A stretch of DNA of 64,000 nucleotides from Terfezia claveryi (Eukaryota; Ascomycota; Pezizomycetes; Pezizales; Pezizaceae). Location of the stretch: positions 28,230-92,229 of the forward strand of contig WHUX01000203.1 in NCBI GenBank assembly GCA_015179025.1, in the 5' to 3' direction. The position numbers were made by a program, and so were the translations under genes. This document shows positions 12,206-21,736 of the stretch, piece after piece. Each line of letters starts with the position of its first letter. The first letter of the stretch is position 1. The notes under the pieces are model-generated. The model was not told the origin of the DNA. It did no database searches and saw only the letters and a program-made list of their open reading frames with translations.

Positions 12206-12984
12206 ATCGGAGTCCTTATTCTGTTGTTGTGATTGCTGCTGTTGAGGCTTGCCTTTCTTTTGAAGGAGGCAGAGAGAGCAGTATCCCGTTTTTCGATTTC
12301 GGAACCAACAGAGAGGAGTCGTAATTTTGCATCGGCATATGTAAGGTCGGACTTAGTTGAGAGGTTGTCGACTATATTAGAGTGATGTTCGACGAGGAAG
12401 GAGAGGAGAATGTCCCTTTTGGCTTCGTCCTTATCAAGGAAAGTGCGGAGGGATTTTCGATATTCGTCTGAAGAGCCAGTGAGAGAGTAAAGTCGAGACC
12501 ACTCAGTCTCATATTGCTCAATGAAGTCGGCGAAGGAGGTAGTAGGAGTATAGGTTGAGGCTAGATTGAAGAGTGTGCGCAGTTGATGTACGAAAGAGAA
12601 TAGAGTATCACGGTAATACTGGTCTTTGAGATGAGTCCAGATTTCGTATGGTGAATCAAACTTAGAGACGACCTTCAGTATAGGTTTGCTGATAACCTGT
12701 ATTAGCATGAGGATAGCTTGATTTTCCATAGCTGCGAAGAGTTCTTTCTCTTCTTGTGTCGCATCTGTCGCAGGTTTAAGTCCTTCAATAACAAGTTCCT
12801 TACAACCCATGCCTCTCATAATCATCTTGACAGTATCAGCCCAGTCTTCGTAGTTGTCTTTGCCGGTAAGTGACTCAATATTATCGAGTTTGACTGGAAT
12901 AGGCTTGAAGTCTTTCGGTGGTCGGAAGATTGAAGGTACAGCCTTTCCTTTACCACCAGAACCAGAACCTGAACCGGATGCCAT
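12130..12984 (-). CDS. gag: copia Gag capsid protein (UBN2-like)
   Basis: Starts at ATG 12,984 just inside the 5' LTR/primer-binding site. Residues ~1-20 are Gly/Ser-rich; ~30-230 match the Ty1/copia capsid fold (LTGKDNYEDWADTVKMIMRG, then YEIWTHLKDQY and FADFIEQYETEW-like segments). The last ~45 residues are probably out-of-frame, since the zinc knuckle continues in another frame (12,205-11,771). Gag would form the virus-like particle. The capsid part is uninterrupted. Confidence 0.9.
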   Translation of the reverse strand: MASGSGSGSGGKGKAVPSIFRPPKDFKPIPVKLDNIESLTGKDNYEDWADTVKMIMRGMGCKELVIEGLKPATDATQEEKELFAAMENQAILMLIQVISKPILKVVSKFDSPYEIWTHLKDQYYRDTLFSFVHQLRTLFNLASTYTPTTSFADFIEQYETEWSRLYSLTGSSDEYRKSLRTFLDKDEAKRDILLSFLVEHHSNIVDNLSTKSDLTYADAKLRLLSVGSEIEKRDTALSASFKRKASLNSSNHNNRIRTPMWNAPIARSINSVNTQVIHGRSARS

Positions 12985-13047
12985 TGTATAGATATGTGTG
13001 GGAGGGAAGGTGAATGTGAGAAAGTTATCGAGTTGTCCTGAGCTATT

Positions 13048-13061
13048 CCGGGCTCATAACC
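13048..13061 (-). other. Primer-binding site matching initiator tRNA-Met anticodon arm
   Basis: Element-sense sequence directly after the 5' LTR is GGTTATGAGCCCGG. This is complementary to the anticodon stem-loop (GGGCUCAUAACC) of eukaryotic initiator tRNA-Met rather than to the tRNA 3' end, the half-tRNA priming mode known for Drosophila copia and yeast Ty5. Confidence 0.8.
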
Positions 13062-13700
13062 TATTGAAAGGTTACTATGAGCGGAGGTATCACGATAGTA
13101 ATTACGGAGGTAGTAGCGGTGGACAGTAGTGCTTTTAAGCAGAGAGTGCGAGTGAGCAGAAGTGCGAGAGGGCAGATGGTTGAACTATGTCGAGAGTAGA
13201 CAGTCTATTGAGTCTAATCGAGAAGTGTATAGAACTAGATACAGGAGTAGGAAACTCGTATATAATGGTACGAGTTGAGGGTAAAGATCTAGTAAGAAAG
13301 TCTAAGTTACATAACCTAAGAATAGTATATCGTGCAAATATGAATGAAGAAATACATAGAGGTGTGCGACTGAGACAGTAATATGAGTCAACGAATATAA
13401 CAGAAAGTCATAGAAGTGGTGATCGTTGAGTCATGACAACTGAGACAAGTAAGCAGTAACCTTAAGTAGTAAAGCAGCATCATGCAACGATAATAGATAC
13501 TAAGTTAGAAAAGTAAGCAAAGATAATAAGAACATGTGAACAACATGTGAACACATGTGAAAGAAATAATACAGAAGTCCTTAATCGTGTAGCAAGTGTC
13601 CATATTGGGTATCAGCATGATGTAGTAGTAATCGTAAGAGAGAACGATGTATTGTATGGAAATACTTAGCTATATTGAAAGGAAATGATTATTTTCAACA
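13062..13700 (-). repeat. 5' LTR of copia element
   Basis: Same length and ends as 7,872-8,510; carries the element promoter by position. Confidence 0.93.
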
Positions 13701-13863
13701 CCTTACAAACCCAAAGTATCCTGTAAACCCAAAGTATCACAGGTACGAGCATAGTAATGACAACCTCTTCAAGTTATCTACGAAAACTCTCAGGTCTAGC
13801 TTATATCCTGCTGGTAGTCATCTCTTCTCTGTCATCCTCACTATCTTCTACCCAATTATCAAA

Positions 13864-16666
13864 TCAAGTATCTTCATCTTCAGAACTTCTTGAAGAAGAA
13901 AGCCCCTCCAAATCATAATCAGAATCCACTTGGTTCTGCTCCCTATCCATCTGTTCTTCCTCATCTTCTACATCTTTATCTTTGACTACTAATTGGAAAT
14001 CCTGCATAGTCACCTCATCCACGAAGCCCATATGAATGTCTGACTTATATGCCCGAGAGTCTACCACCTTCCCTCCTAGTAATATAGTCACCCCCTCTGT
14101 AAGCAAATCTAGATATCTCATATACTCTTTTCCTTATCCTTTGTTTCTTTCATTTTGTCTTTTGAACACTTTTTCTATATTTAAGTCTAAAGCAATTATA
14201 TCCACATCACCTCTATATCGTATCACCCTTCAATTCTTCCATAGAGCTCTGTTAGTTGCACTTTCACGTACTTGTTCCTTTATACTCTTCGCACACAGGA
14301 TATTGACGGAGATAATATTGCAGAGGTAAATCACTGAGCTTGCATTACTATTTAGATTCATTCTATCAGAGACACATTGAACTAGATGCTCTTGGAATCT
14401 ATCAACTTCCATGAATCTACCTTCTTTCCCGCTCAGGTTGACTAGGATATTGGTTAGGTACAGGCACTTTTGCTTATCATGCCACTCATATTTATAGCCT
14501 ACACTCAGATTCAGAAGCTTAGTTGCATAATTGTTTAGCCCAGAAGCCTGGAACATAATTGTGAAGTACTTAATACACAGCATGACCCGTCCAGAGTTAC
14601 CTATGCTTAAACATTCATCAGCTCACCTTTCTATAGGGATTTAGCCTATTGCTCCACTTACTGTATTGCATTATAAAGGTCCTGATATATCCCAACAGTC
14701 TGTATATATAATGTAGTATTTTCATATACTACATCAGATTCCCCTTTCATAATATCTCTCTCTTCTGAACTAAGCTGTGCATTTCTCCTCCCACAGGTTG
14801 GTTGTTGGTACCCATATTCCTCCTTATTTTAGTTACTAACCCTATTGAACACCATTGTTCTTAAATCTGTTCTATCACTTTCTCTATATTGCAAGTTTGA
14901 AAGCTAACCCCTAGATCGGTCAGTAAAGATTTACCCATTGTTTCCTTACCTATTGCTATAATATACCCCTCATAGACCTGGAGCATAAGGTTTTCACATA
15001 CCTTAAAGTTAAGTACTTTATTCATAATTTGTGTATGTTGCAATAGGTTATGGAATCTGTTTTAGGAACATGGGTCTCTTCTATCATCTGCTCCACTAAA
15101 AAATTTATATATTATTCTCAGGATAGCCATCCGCAGGTGGAAAAGCTCCATTACTATAACCGCCCAATTAAAGCTCGTATTCCTGCCCTCTTCATTGGTC
15201 AAAAACTATGCAGTTCGAAGCAATTTAACTAAGAGTTGATCCCCGTTACAGATAATCTTCCTATTCCCAAAATTTCCTGCTTCCAGTCCCAGTTTCACCC
15301 TTAGATAGTTATTCATTATTTCAATAGTTTCTTCAATCATAGCCTTATCTACCTCTAAGGTTGGTAGAACTTAAGCACCAATTTCTTGCACTAAAACCTG
15401 GAATATTCTTAGTATAATGTATGGGTGCTATTTGACTCTCATTTATACTATTTCCCTACCTTTGACTCTTACTACAATACTCTTTCACCCAGTCTTATTC
15501 TCAAAATTTGAATACAATACCTTCCTAATTGACTGTTGAAATACCAAAGTATAGTATGCTATTACTTCCTCAGATAATATAAAATCTTTCTCTGTCAAAA
15601 TTGATTGTAGTTTTTCATTAACCTATCCTTGAGGAATTGTAGGTGACCTCAGTAGTACAATATCAGGCAAGTGCAACTGCAGAACTGGGAGTACCTCTTC
15701 TGCATCCTCCTCCTATATACCATCTGCTTTGAGGAAGATTATCTCCCCTGTGGTCTAGCTAATTATATATTCTTTACTATGAAGTACCTCCTCCCGAACT
15801 CTCATCTTATGATTAATATTATCCCATGTCAACAAGAATGGTTCTTCCTTTACTCTTATTAACGTATCACTCATGGCATTTTCACTTATAACTATCTCAG
15901 TCCTACATATATGTGGATATGAAGTTACTATGCCCAGTGCATACAGTACCTCCATACTGTTTTTATGTATATTTTCTACATGTAACCAGTAACTCATTAT
16001 GGATTGGAACCTGTTACATTGCTATGAACATCCATAGAGTAGGATACTTATGCTTGTATATATCATTTAATCCCTAAAGGGCTCTGACAACTTTCGCATG
16101 AATTGCCAAAGTTTTAGACATTTTTGATGATACAAATTATTAAGCTCCTGGAAGCTGAATTTCTAAAGTACATCTGGAGCCATATCCCCTACTTTACGCT
16201 ACAGATCCCCCAATTTAACAAGGCTCTTGACACTTTTCTATAACCAATCACTTCCCAGTTTTATTAGGAGTTCTCATTTAGTTGTATCTTTATACACTCG
16301 TGCATCCTCCATTCACATAGTTAAGATATTATCCAACCCCCCCTGTGAAAAAAATCGCCCACATCGACTCATATGTAACATTTTCTAGTCTGAAAATAAT
16401 GCCCTAAGAAAGACCTAAATAGAGCGAAATCCTATTCTCTTCATATAGTCTATGACCAGATCTAAGCGTTTTATAGTCTGTATTGAGTTTGTTTGCTTGC
16501 CATCTAGGTAGTACTTTCTTGGTTGTCCTCTAGCTTTCCCATGCTTGGATCCTTGAGGGTCGACGTTTCTCACTTCATCCGTAAAGGTATTGATATCAAC
16601 AAAATCATCATCATTACCACCATCATCATCTAGTACTTGTTCTGCTATATTAGTAAAGGCTGCCAT
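13864..16666 (-). pseudogene. DUF6589-family protein relic
   Basis: Reading leftwards from ATG 16,666, a shifting set of minus-strand frames follows the DUF6589 plan: an acidic N-terminus with a basic RGQPRKYY stretch, FLLTWDNINHKMRVREE (about 15,790-15,840), NGDQLLVKLLR (about 15,210-15,250; the family's GDQL motif), and EVDRFQEHLVQ...NSNASS (about 14,330-14,420), ending in an acidic Ser-rich tail near 13,864. DUF6589 proteins are common in repeat-rich fungal genomes; their function is not established. Many stops and shifts make it inactive. It converges on the RecQ relic, with the copia element between them. Confidence 0.75.
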
Positions 16667-17045
16667 TTAATGTGTTCAAGTACCAGGTGTTGAGGTATAC
16701 CAGATGTCGAGATGTTTATAAGGTACTGAGGTATTTTATGAGTCCAATATAAACAAAAGAATTATGTGGTGTGAATTTAAACTACAAATGACTACAAATC
16801 ACAATAGAGTTCACAATAGAGTTAAGGTCGAGGCTAGGTAACTAGTGTTGATGTCGATGATGTCAATAGAGGTCATTGACAGCTAACGGAGGTTGTTAAC
16901 AGCAACTGCCTAATTTTCGGGCTACTTGCATAAAGAACCAAGAGTCTTCACAGCAAATACAAAGCTAACTTTGCTCATTGAGACTTTGTATAAGACTACT
17001 TTGCTATTTACATAATCCTTTTGTGCCAACCAGACTAGTAATCCT
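16667..17045. other. Intergenic, nothing recognised
   Basis: Upstream side of the DUF6589 relic; may contain its old promoter, but no clear motif is visible. Confidence 0.4.
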
Positions 17046-17215
17046 TTAGTGTTTAGGGTTAGCACCCGAAGGCAGGGAAGTTAGATGCTTGGTGCCTCGA
17101 GGCAGGGAAGGTGGGCAGCTGGCCTCTAGAGGCTGGGTAGTGGGTGCTCGGTATCCTAACGCAGAGGAGTTGAATACCTGGTGTCGGGAGACAGTCAGGT
17201 GGAGAAGGTTGGTGT
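17046..17215 (+). repeat. Degenerate GGCAGGGAAG minisatellite
   Basis: About four units of ~45 bp on the theme GGTGCCTCGAGGCAGGGAAG, each diverged. Confidence 0.6.
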
Positions 17216-17475
17216 CAGAATGCCATGTATTCCTTGCTTATATATAGGTTATACTATGGTTTATTAGTTAATATGGGTGCCCATAGTAAACTTAATTAAA
17301 AGTTTCAACTTTAGTACAAGTTTAGGTCTAAGTCATGAGTTTTCGGCCAAGTTAGACCTGCTAAAGCTTAGCCGTGAAACCTTTGAACTGAAGTGAGACT
17401 TTTCAAGCAAGTTAAGACCTTCAAAAAAGCTATGGAGAATAGTTTGAGACTTTGGGGAGGTCTTAGCTATATCAT

Positions 17476-17567
17476 GAGACCCTATTAAGGTTTCCTTCTT
17501 TATAGAGACTCTATTAAAGTTTCCTTCTTTGCAGAGGCCCTATTAAGGTTTTATTTTCTATAGAGAT
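17476..17567 (+). repeat. 29-bp tandem repeat, three units
   Basis: Units starting at 17,476, 17,505 and 17,534 share GAGACCCTATTAAGGTTTCC with C/T variation. Confidence 0.75.
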
Positions 17568-17639
17568 CAAGGTGATGTCTCCTACTGCCTCTACTAGCTC
17601 TCAGGTTATTTATTCATTTTAAGCGAAGTAAGTCTTTAA

Positions 17640-17850
17640 TATATTTTAGCCTCTCTGACTCCGTTGTTATCTGTCATTGTTATCTATCTCATTATCTGTT
17701 ATTTTTATCAGGAAGTTTATTTTACTGTTGGCTTTGGCTCTTCGAGGCCTCCTGTATATATTCATCGATCTCTTACACTCTCTTTGCCCTGTATCCAAAG
17801 TCTTTGTATTAAGTATACAGTATTTGGTTCTATCATTTACTTTCCTAAGT
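17640..17850 (+). repeat. RIP-diverged copy of the repeat at 24.7-24.9 kb
   Basis: Aligns with 24,700-24,915 across GGCTTTGGCTCTTCGAGG...TACACTCTCTTTG...TACTTGGTTCT-type words. Differences are mostly C-to-T or G-to-A in this copy. Confidence 0.6.
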
Positions 17851-17869
17851 GCTTTAACTTTACATATAT

Positions 17870-18145
17870 TTTACTTCTATTTAAGTCTTTTACTTGGTTT
17901 CTGTAGATTTGATTTTATATTTACATAAAATATTTATTTTGCTTCTATTCGAGTCTTTTGCTAAATTTCAATAAGATTAGATTTAAATTTGCATGAGACA
18001 TTTATTTGGCTTCTATTTCAGGCCTTTGCCAGGTTTCTATAGAGTAAATTTACATGAGTTATTATATTGGCTTCTATTCGAGTCTTTTGCTAGGTTTTTA
18101 TGTAGTGAATTTACATGTGATTTTGCATTGGTTTCTGTCACTAGC
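17870..18145 (+). repeat. 60-68 bp tandem repeat, about four units
   Basis: Units begin at about 17,874, 17,942, 18,010 and 18,071, each with TTCTATTCGAGTCTTTTGCT-type sequence followed by TTTACATGAG. Not a coding repeat. Confidence 0.75.
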
Positions 18146-18199
18146 TCTAGCAGTAACTTTCCTAGTTTGTATAGGACAGAGACTATAATATGTGAAACC

Positions 18200-18880
18200 T
18201 AAAAAAAGTTTTGTTCAAAACCTCAAAAGGTTTATTTGAAACCACCAAAAGTTTTCAAGTAAACCTTTAGTAGTTTCCCATACAATTGTTGATGCGAAAC
18301 TTCTTTTGGTCTCACTCTTGAGACCTAACCAAATGAACTACAGTAGTTGCTCTGGGAGGCAACTGGGCACATGGGCATGTTTGGGGTGCTCGGGATGCCA
18401 CATGGGGCTGAGTAAAAAACCGTGGCATCAAGACGCCTCTGCAGGGCGTCCAGACGCCCTAATTTCTTTGCTGATCAAGTTGGATAAAAAAGAGGAAGGC
18501 TGAGAGAGAGGTTACTGGGACAGAAAGGGGGAGAGTGCTTAAGTGGAATAGAAAAGCACTTCACAACTATATTGAATATTATATTGGTAAAGGGAGACTA
18601 AACTAGTAGAGATATATACTTGACAACTAACAAGATTTAACATATATGGTATGCCTTAAGTTGGAAACTGGCAACCATGTGGCTCTAATATATTCTGTAG
18701 GGGAATAGCTCGGAAAAAGGTAGAGAACATGAGAACAAGCTGATAATAAAGAGGTATAGAGGCAAAAGAAAAAAAGAGAGGACAGGGAGGTTGTCATAGA
18801 TCAAGTAGAAGATTTCTTTACTCAGTTAAATCTTTAAGTCAGTTTTAGTTGAAAGGTGGGATGAATGAAGAGAGGTTATC
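18200..18880. other. No gene; contains GCGTCCAGACGCCC near 18,445
   Basis: No coherent coding frame. Near 18,430-18,476 a short GC-rich piece with paired GACGCC/GCGTCC words ends in TTTCTTTGCTGATC, resembling the junction of the repeat family at 34.0 and 48.0 kb. Confidence 0.5.
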
Positions 18881-18884
18881 TTGA

Positions 18885-19028
18885 TTCAAAGGGAGGGCGT
18901 GGCGGCGGTGGTTTGGTGTGGTTTCAAGCCCATTGTTCCGTGGGTGTACCGAGTCTTTTAAGATGAGGGAACGGGACTGCCGCATATCGGCATATAGACT
19001 TTAAAAAAAGAAAGAAAAAAAAAAAAAG
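18885..19028 (+). repeat. SINE-like sequence with poly(A) tail
   Basis: Ends in an A-rich tract (19,004-19,028) and has a box-B-like GGTTTCAAGCCC near 18,920. It abuts the truncated pogo-like element, suggesting retrotransposition into it. The 5' limit is uncertain. Confidence 0.4.
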
Positions 19029-19068
19029 TACATATGCATGTATCAAGAGAAGCACTAAACCACAAATA

Positions 19069-19472
19069 TAGGAACAGGCGAGCGGAGAGATCCAAGTGTC
19101 CAACAAAGGAATCTACGAATAGAGCGAGATAGTCACAGCCGAGTGCATGTATTGTAGTGAAGTGATGAAGTGATATCTCTATCAAGTAGGCATATGAACG
19201 AGACATATATACATGTATGAACGCACATCTAGAGGAGAAGGAGAAGGGGAAGCACATGTCCGTTGCAAGCCGTATAGCTAGGCATGAAGCAACGATATGA
19301 GTGCGAGCAAAGTATGAAGCACGCCACATGAGTGAAGCATGTCATGTAGCCACGATATGAGTGCAAGCAAGGTATGAAGCACGCCATAGGATGTGCAATC
19401 CGAAGACGGCTGCATGTGGTATAGCAAGGCATTGGCGGAATGAACGGAATGTACTGCATTCATTCTAACAAA
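19069..19472 (-). repeat. 450-bp interspersed repeat, copy 1
   Basis: Homologous to 20,646-21,092 and the split copy at 29,206-31,556. Element-sense start TGTTAGAATGAATGCAGTAC, end CTCGCCTGTTCCTA. Target duplication AAATA at 19,064-19,068 and 19,473-19,477. Could be a solo LTR or a non-LTR (SINE-type) repeat. Confidence 0.75.
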
Positions 19473-19499
19473 AAATAGGCGATACTACATACAACACCC

Positions 19500-19757
19500 A
19501 TGGCCAGCGGAATAATGGGATCATCATCTACTCCTGCTGTACACCAGCGCCAGGCTTGGTCACAGGTTGAACGTCAAGAAATCAAGACATATGCGGATAC
19601 TAACCCCTAAGGCAACCTGGTGACAGATCAAACGTTGGTAGCATCCCTATAAAAGCCTTACTCAGTCTTGAGATTCTGGAAATTCAAGGTAGGCGTCAAC
19701 ATCCTCAGCGCATGATCACTGACTTTCTGGGGACACCCGGAGCCACCTCGTCCCCCT
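19500..19757 (+). pseudogene. pogo-type HTH protein, internally deleted
   Basis: From ATG 19,500 the frame gives QRQAWSQVERQEIKTYADTNP, the start of a CENP-B/psq-like helix-turn-helix as in pogo/Fot1 transposases. TAA at 19,608 and a following TGA and TAG break it (TW*QIKRW*). In a second frame the C-terminus is QRMITDFLGTPG (19,705-19,740), a PCNA-interacting-peptide-like motif, followed by a stop. The DDE catalytic core is absent. Confidence 0.6.
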
Positions 19758-19926
19758 AACTCCCCCCCCTCCTCCTCCACTCCTTGAGAATATACACTCT
19801 CATTTGTCTATTTATTGCTTATATGCTCTCGTTGTATTTACTATCTTGTTCCGCGACTTTTCCTACTGCCCGCTAGCTTCATTCTATATTTTCCTATTTT
19901 CTCTTGATGTAAGAATATATTGGTTA

Positions 19927-20560
19927 CAGTATACTCTCGATATAAGAATATGTGATATAAGAATATACTTGATATAAGAATATACCCCCCCCCGCCCCAA
20001 TACAAAATAAGAATATATTTGATAGAAGAATATTCTTATTTTTTCGAGGTTGTTTACTAAGGTATTCTTATACCAAGAGTACAGGTCCTGATTGGGTAAT
20101 ATGTAAACGGCCTAGCTGTGATAGGAAGGCTTATCGATAAGAAATAACCCACACAAGCAAAACACAACACCATAGGCACACAACGCCACCAAACACAACA
20201 AACACAACACCGCGACATACAATACTGTTACATACACCTTCAATACCACACCTCCGAACTCCAGAACTAATTCGATATGCCTGCTAGTGGTGCATTGAAA
20301 CGTCAAGGGTGGACTGAAGAAGAACGCAAGGAGATATATGACTATGCAAATGCATATCCTGATCTTACATGGCGAGGCATCAAACGTTGGTTTGAAGATA
20401 AATATCCAAACAATGTACCTAGTTCTTCCTCTACCTCATGTTAATTCTTTTATTTGATGTACACCTTTAGTATTTACCCTGATATTTGATATAAGAATAT
20501 ACTCGATATAAGAATATACCCCCCCCCGCCGGACGATATTCTTATATCGAGAGTATACTG
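19927..20560 (+). mobile_element. pogo/Fot1-like non-autonomous element (634 bp)
   Basis: TIRs CAGTATACTCTCGATATAAG at both ends, TA duplications at 19,925-19,926 and 20,561-20,562. Inside each end lies a direct repeat of ATATAAGAATATAC plus a C9GCC run (19,984-19,998 and 20,517-20,531). Contains a 55-codon HTH ORF. Inserted into the 3' part of the related element ending at 20,613. Confidence 0.88.
20277..20444 (+). CDS. Short helix-turn-helix protein (pogo transposase N-terminus)
   Basis: 55 residues, ATG to TAA. KRQGWTEEERKEIYDYANAY followed by TWRGIKRWFEDKYPN fits the DNA-binding N-terminal HTH of pogo/Fot1/CENP-B transposases, which binds the element's own termini. No catalytic domain follows, and a Ser/Thr-rich tail ends it. 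It could act as a terminus-binding repressor, or be a passive remnant. The frame is intact, unlike its relative at 19,500. Confidence 0.6.
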   Translation: MPASGALKRQGWTEEERKEIYDYANAYPDLTWRGIKRWFEDKYPNNVPSSSSTSC

Positions 20561-20645
20561 TACAAGCATACTTACTCCTGTTCTAATGATATGCTTGTAT
20601 CGAGAGTAAACTGTATTACTGTACAATAGAAACAATGGTTAGGGG

Positions 20646-21092
20646 TGTTAGAATGAATGCAGTACATTCCGTTCATTCCGCCCATGCCTTGCTATACCAT
20701 ATCCATATAGCATGCTTCCTGCTTAGCTATACGGATCGTGGCGGTTTACACTCATATGGCGTGCTTGATACCTTGCTCGCACTCATATCGTGGCTTCATG
20801 GCATGCTTCACTCATATGGCACTCATACGTTGCTTCATGCCTAGCAACGGCTTGCACTCCTCCTTCTCCTTTAGATATACGCTCATACATGTATATATAC
20901 CTCCTTCTTATTCCTACTTGTTCGAGATAACCAAGTTATCACTTCACTACAATACAATACATGCACTCAATACTCATTCGAAACGTCTTCTTCATATCCA
21001 TCTCTTTGCTGTGACCAACTCGCTCTATCCGCACATTCCTTCATTGGACACTTGGATCTCTCCGCTCGCCTGTTGCTATTCCTATTCCTATC
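20646..21092 (+). repeat. 450-bp interspersed repeat, copy 2
   Basis: Full-length plus-strand copy. Ends in a CCTATT repeat tail; candidate target duplication AGGGG at 20,641-20,645 and 21,093-21,097. The variable simple-sequence tail favours a non-LTR retroposon. Confidence 0.75.
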
Positions 21093-21145
21093 AGGGGCAT
21101 GCTCACCTGTTTACCTGGCAGAAGATTATGGGAGCAGGGAAGACT

Positions 21146-21250
21146 TTTTTTTTTAAAAAAAAAACTCATTAAGTACTCCAATTCGTTCACAGGATGGAGA
21201 CCATGAGGAGCCACCAGGAAACCCGGGTGGATATTCGGGACGAGGCCACT
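21146..21250 (-). repeat. SINE-like repeat, copy 1
   Basis: In minus orientation, a body with GGGTTTCCTGGTGGCTCCTCAT ends at a T9/A10 tract. The body resembles the copies at 25,590-25,696 and 28,868-28,966. The 5' part is diverged or truncated. Confidence 0.5.
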
Positions 21251-21736
21251 TAGTCTGCGTGGTCCGACGCCTATTTACCGCAATATAACAAAACTCAAGA
21301 GCCAAAAGGCAGCAGTAGATATAAGATCGAACGAAATAAGGTCCTATTGGCAAAGCAAGATAGGTGAACAAGGAAAGTGAGCCAACAAACATACATAACT
21401 GTGAGAGTGTGGAGGAAAATGATAAACTCGCATTGCGCGGAGCTCCCATGCTGTCATAACCAGCTAGTGCCAGATACAGGTTAAAATTCCTAAGGGGAGA
21501 CCTGTGCAAGTAGAGGCGTGACGGCCGGTGGGACGTGCTTGGGATACTTTGGAGCCCGTTTGCCTAATGTTCTTGGCACGAGAGTTGCTCTTTGCGGTCC
21601 AGCAGGATCAAAACACAACACAACACAACACCAGCACAACATCATCACCATACCACCACCCTAACCACAACACCAAATAGGTTGTCCATAGCCCTCGTAG
21701 ACCAATACAGAACTACAACAGCCTCCAGCACAGGTG
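21251..21736. other. Upstream region of nuclease-kinase gene
   Basis: No coding frame recognised. CAACACAACACAACACC-type runs at 21,608-21,660 directly precede the gene and may be its leader. Confidence 0.4.

Larger units (their letters stand above)
7872..13700 (-). mobile_element. Ty1/copia LTR retrotransposon, near full length
   Basis: Two 639-bp LTRs flank, on the minus strand, gag, zinc knuckle, protease, integrase, reverse transcriptase and RNase H in copia order. LTRs differ at six sites by eye (about 99.1%), five of them transitions, so insertion is recent. A polypurine tract and a half-tRNA-type primer-binding site sit where expected. Frames are broken by stops (for example TAA near 9,826 and TAG near 9,355) and frameshifts, so it is probably not autonomous. 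No exact 5-bp target duplication is visible (CTCTA left, CCTTA right). Confidence 0.95.
19029..20613 (+). mobile_element. pogo/Fot1-like element carrying two nested insertions
   Basis: The 3' end ATCGAGAGTAAACTG|TA matches the TIR class of 49,419-50,330. The left side resumes the same subterminal sequence (TATCAAGAGAAGCACTAAACC) at 19,041 but lacks its extreme terminus, replaced by the poly(A) sequence. The interior holds a 404-bp repeat at 19,069-19,472 (TSD AAATA) and a complete 634-bp element at 19,927-20,560 (TSD TA). Removing both gives a sequence colinear with the 912-bp element. Confidence 0.75.

Noticed and set aside
12121..12324. Plus-strand ORFs opposite the copia gag/protease region
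   Set aside because: Antisense shadows of the minus-strand retrotransposon genes.
19229..19463. Overlapping 60-76 codon ORFs on the minus strand in the 450-bp repeat
   Set aside because: Non-conserved between the three copies and without motifs.
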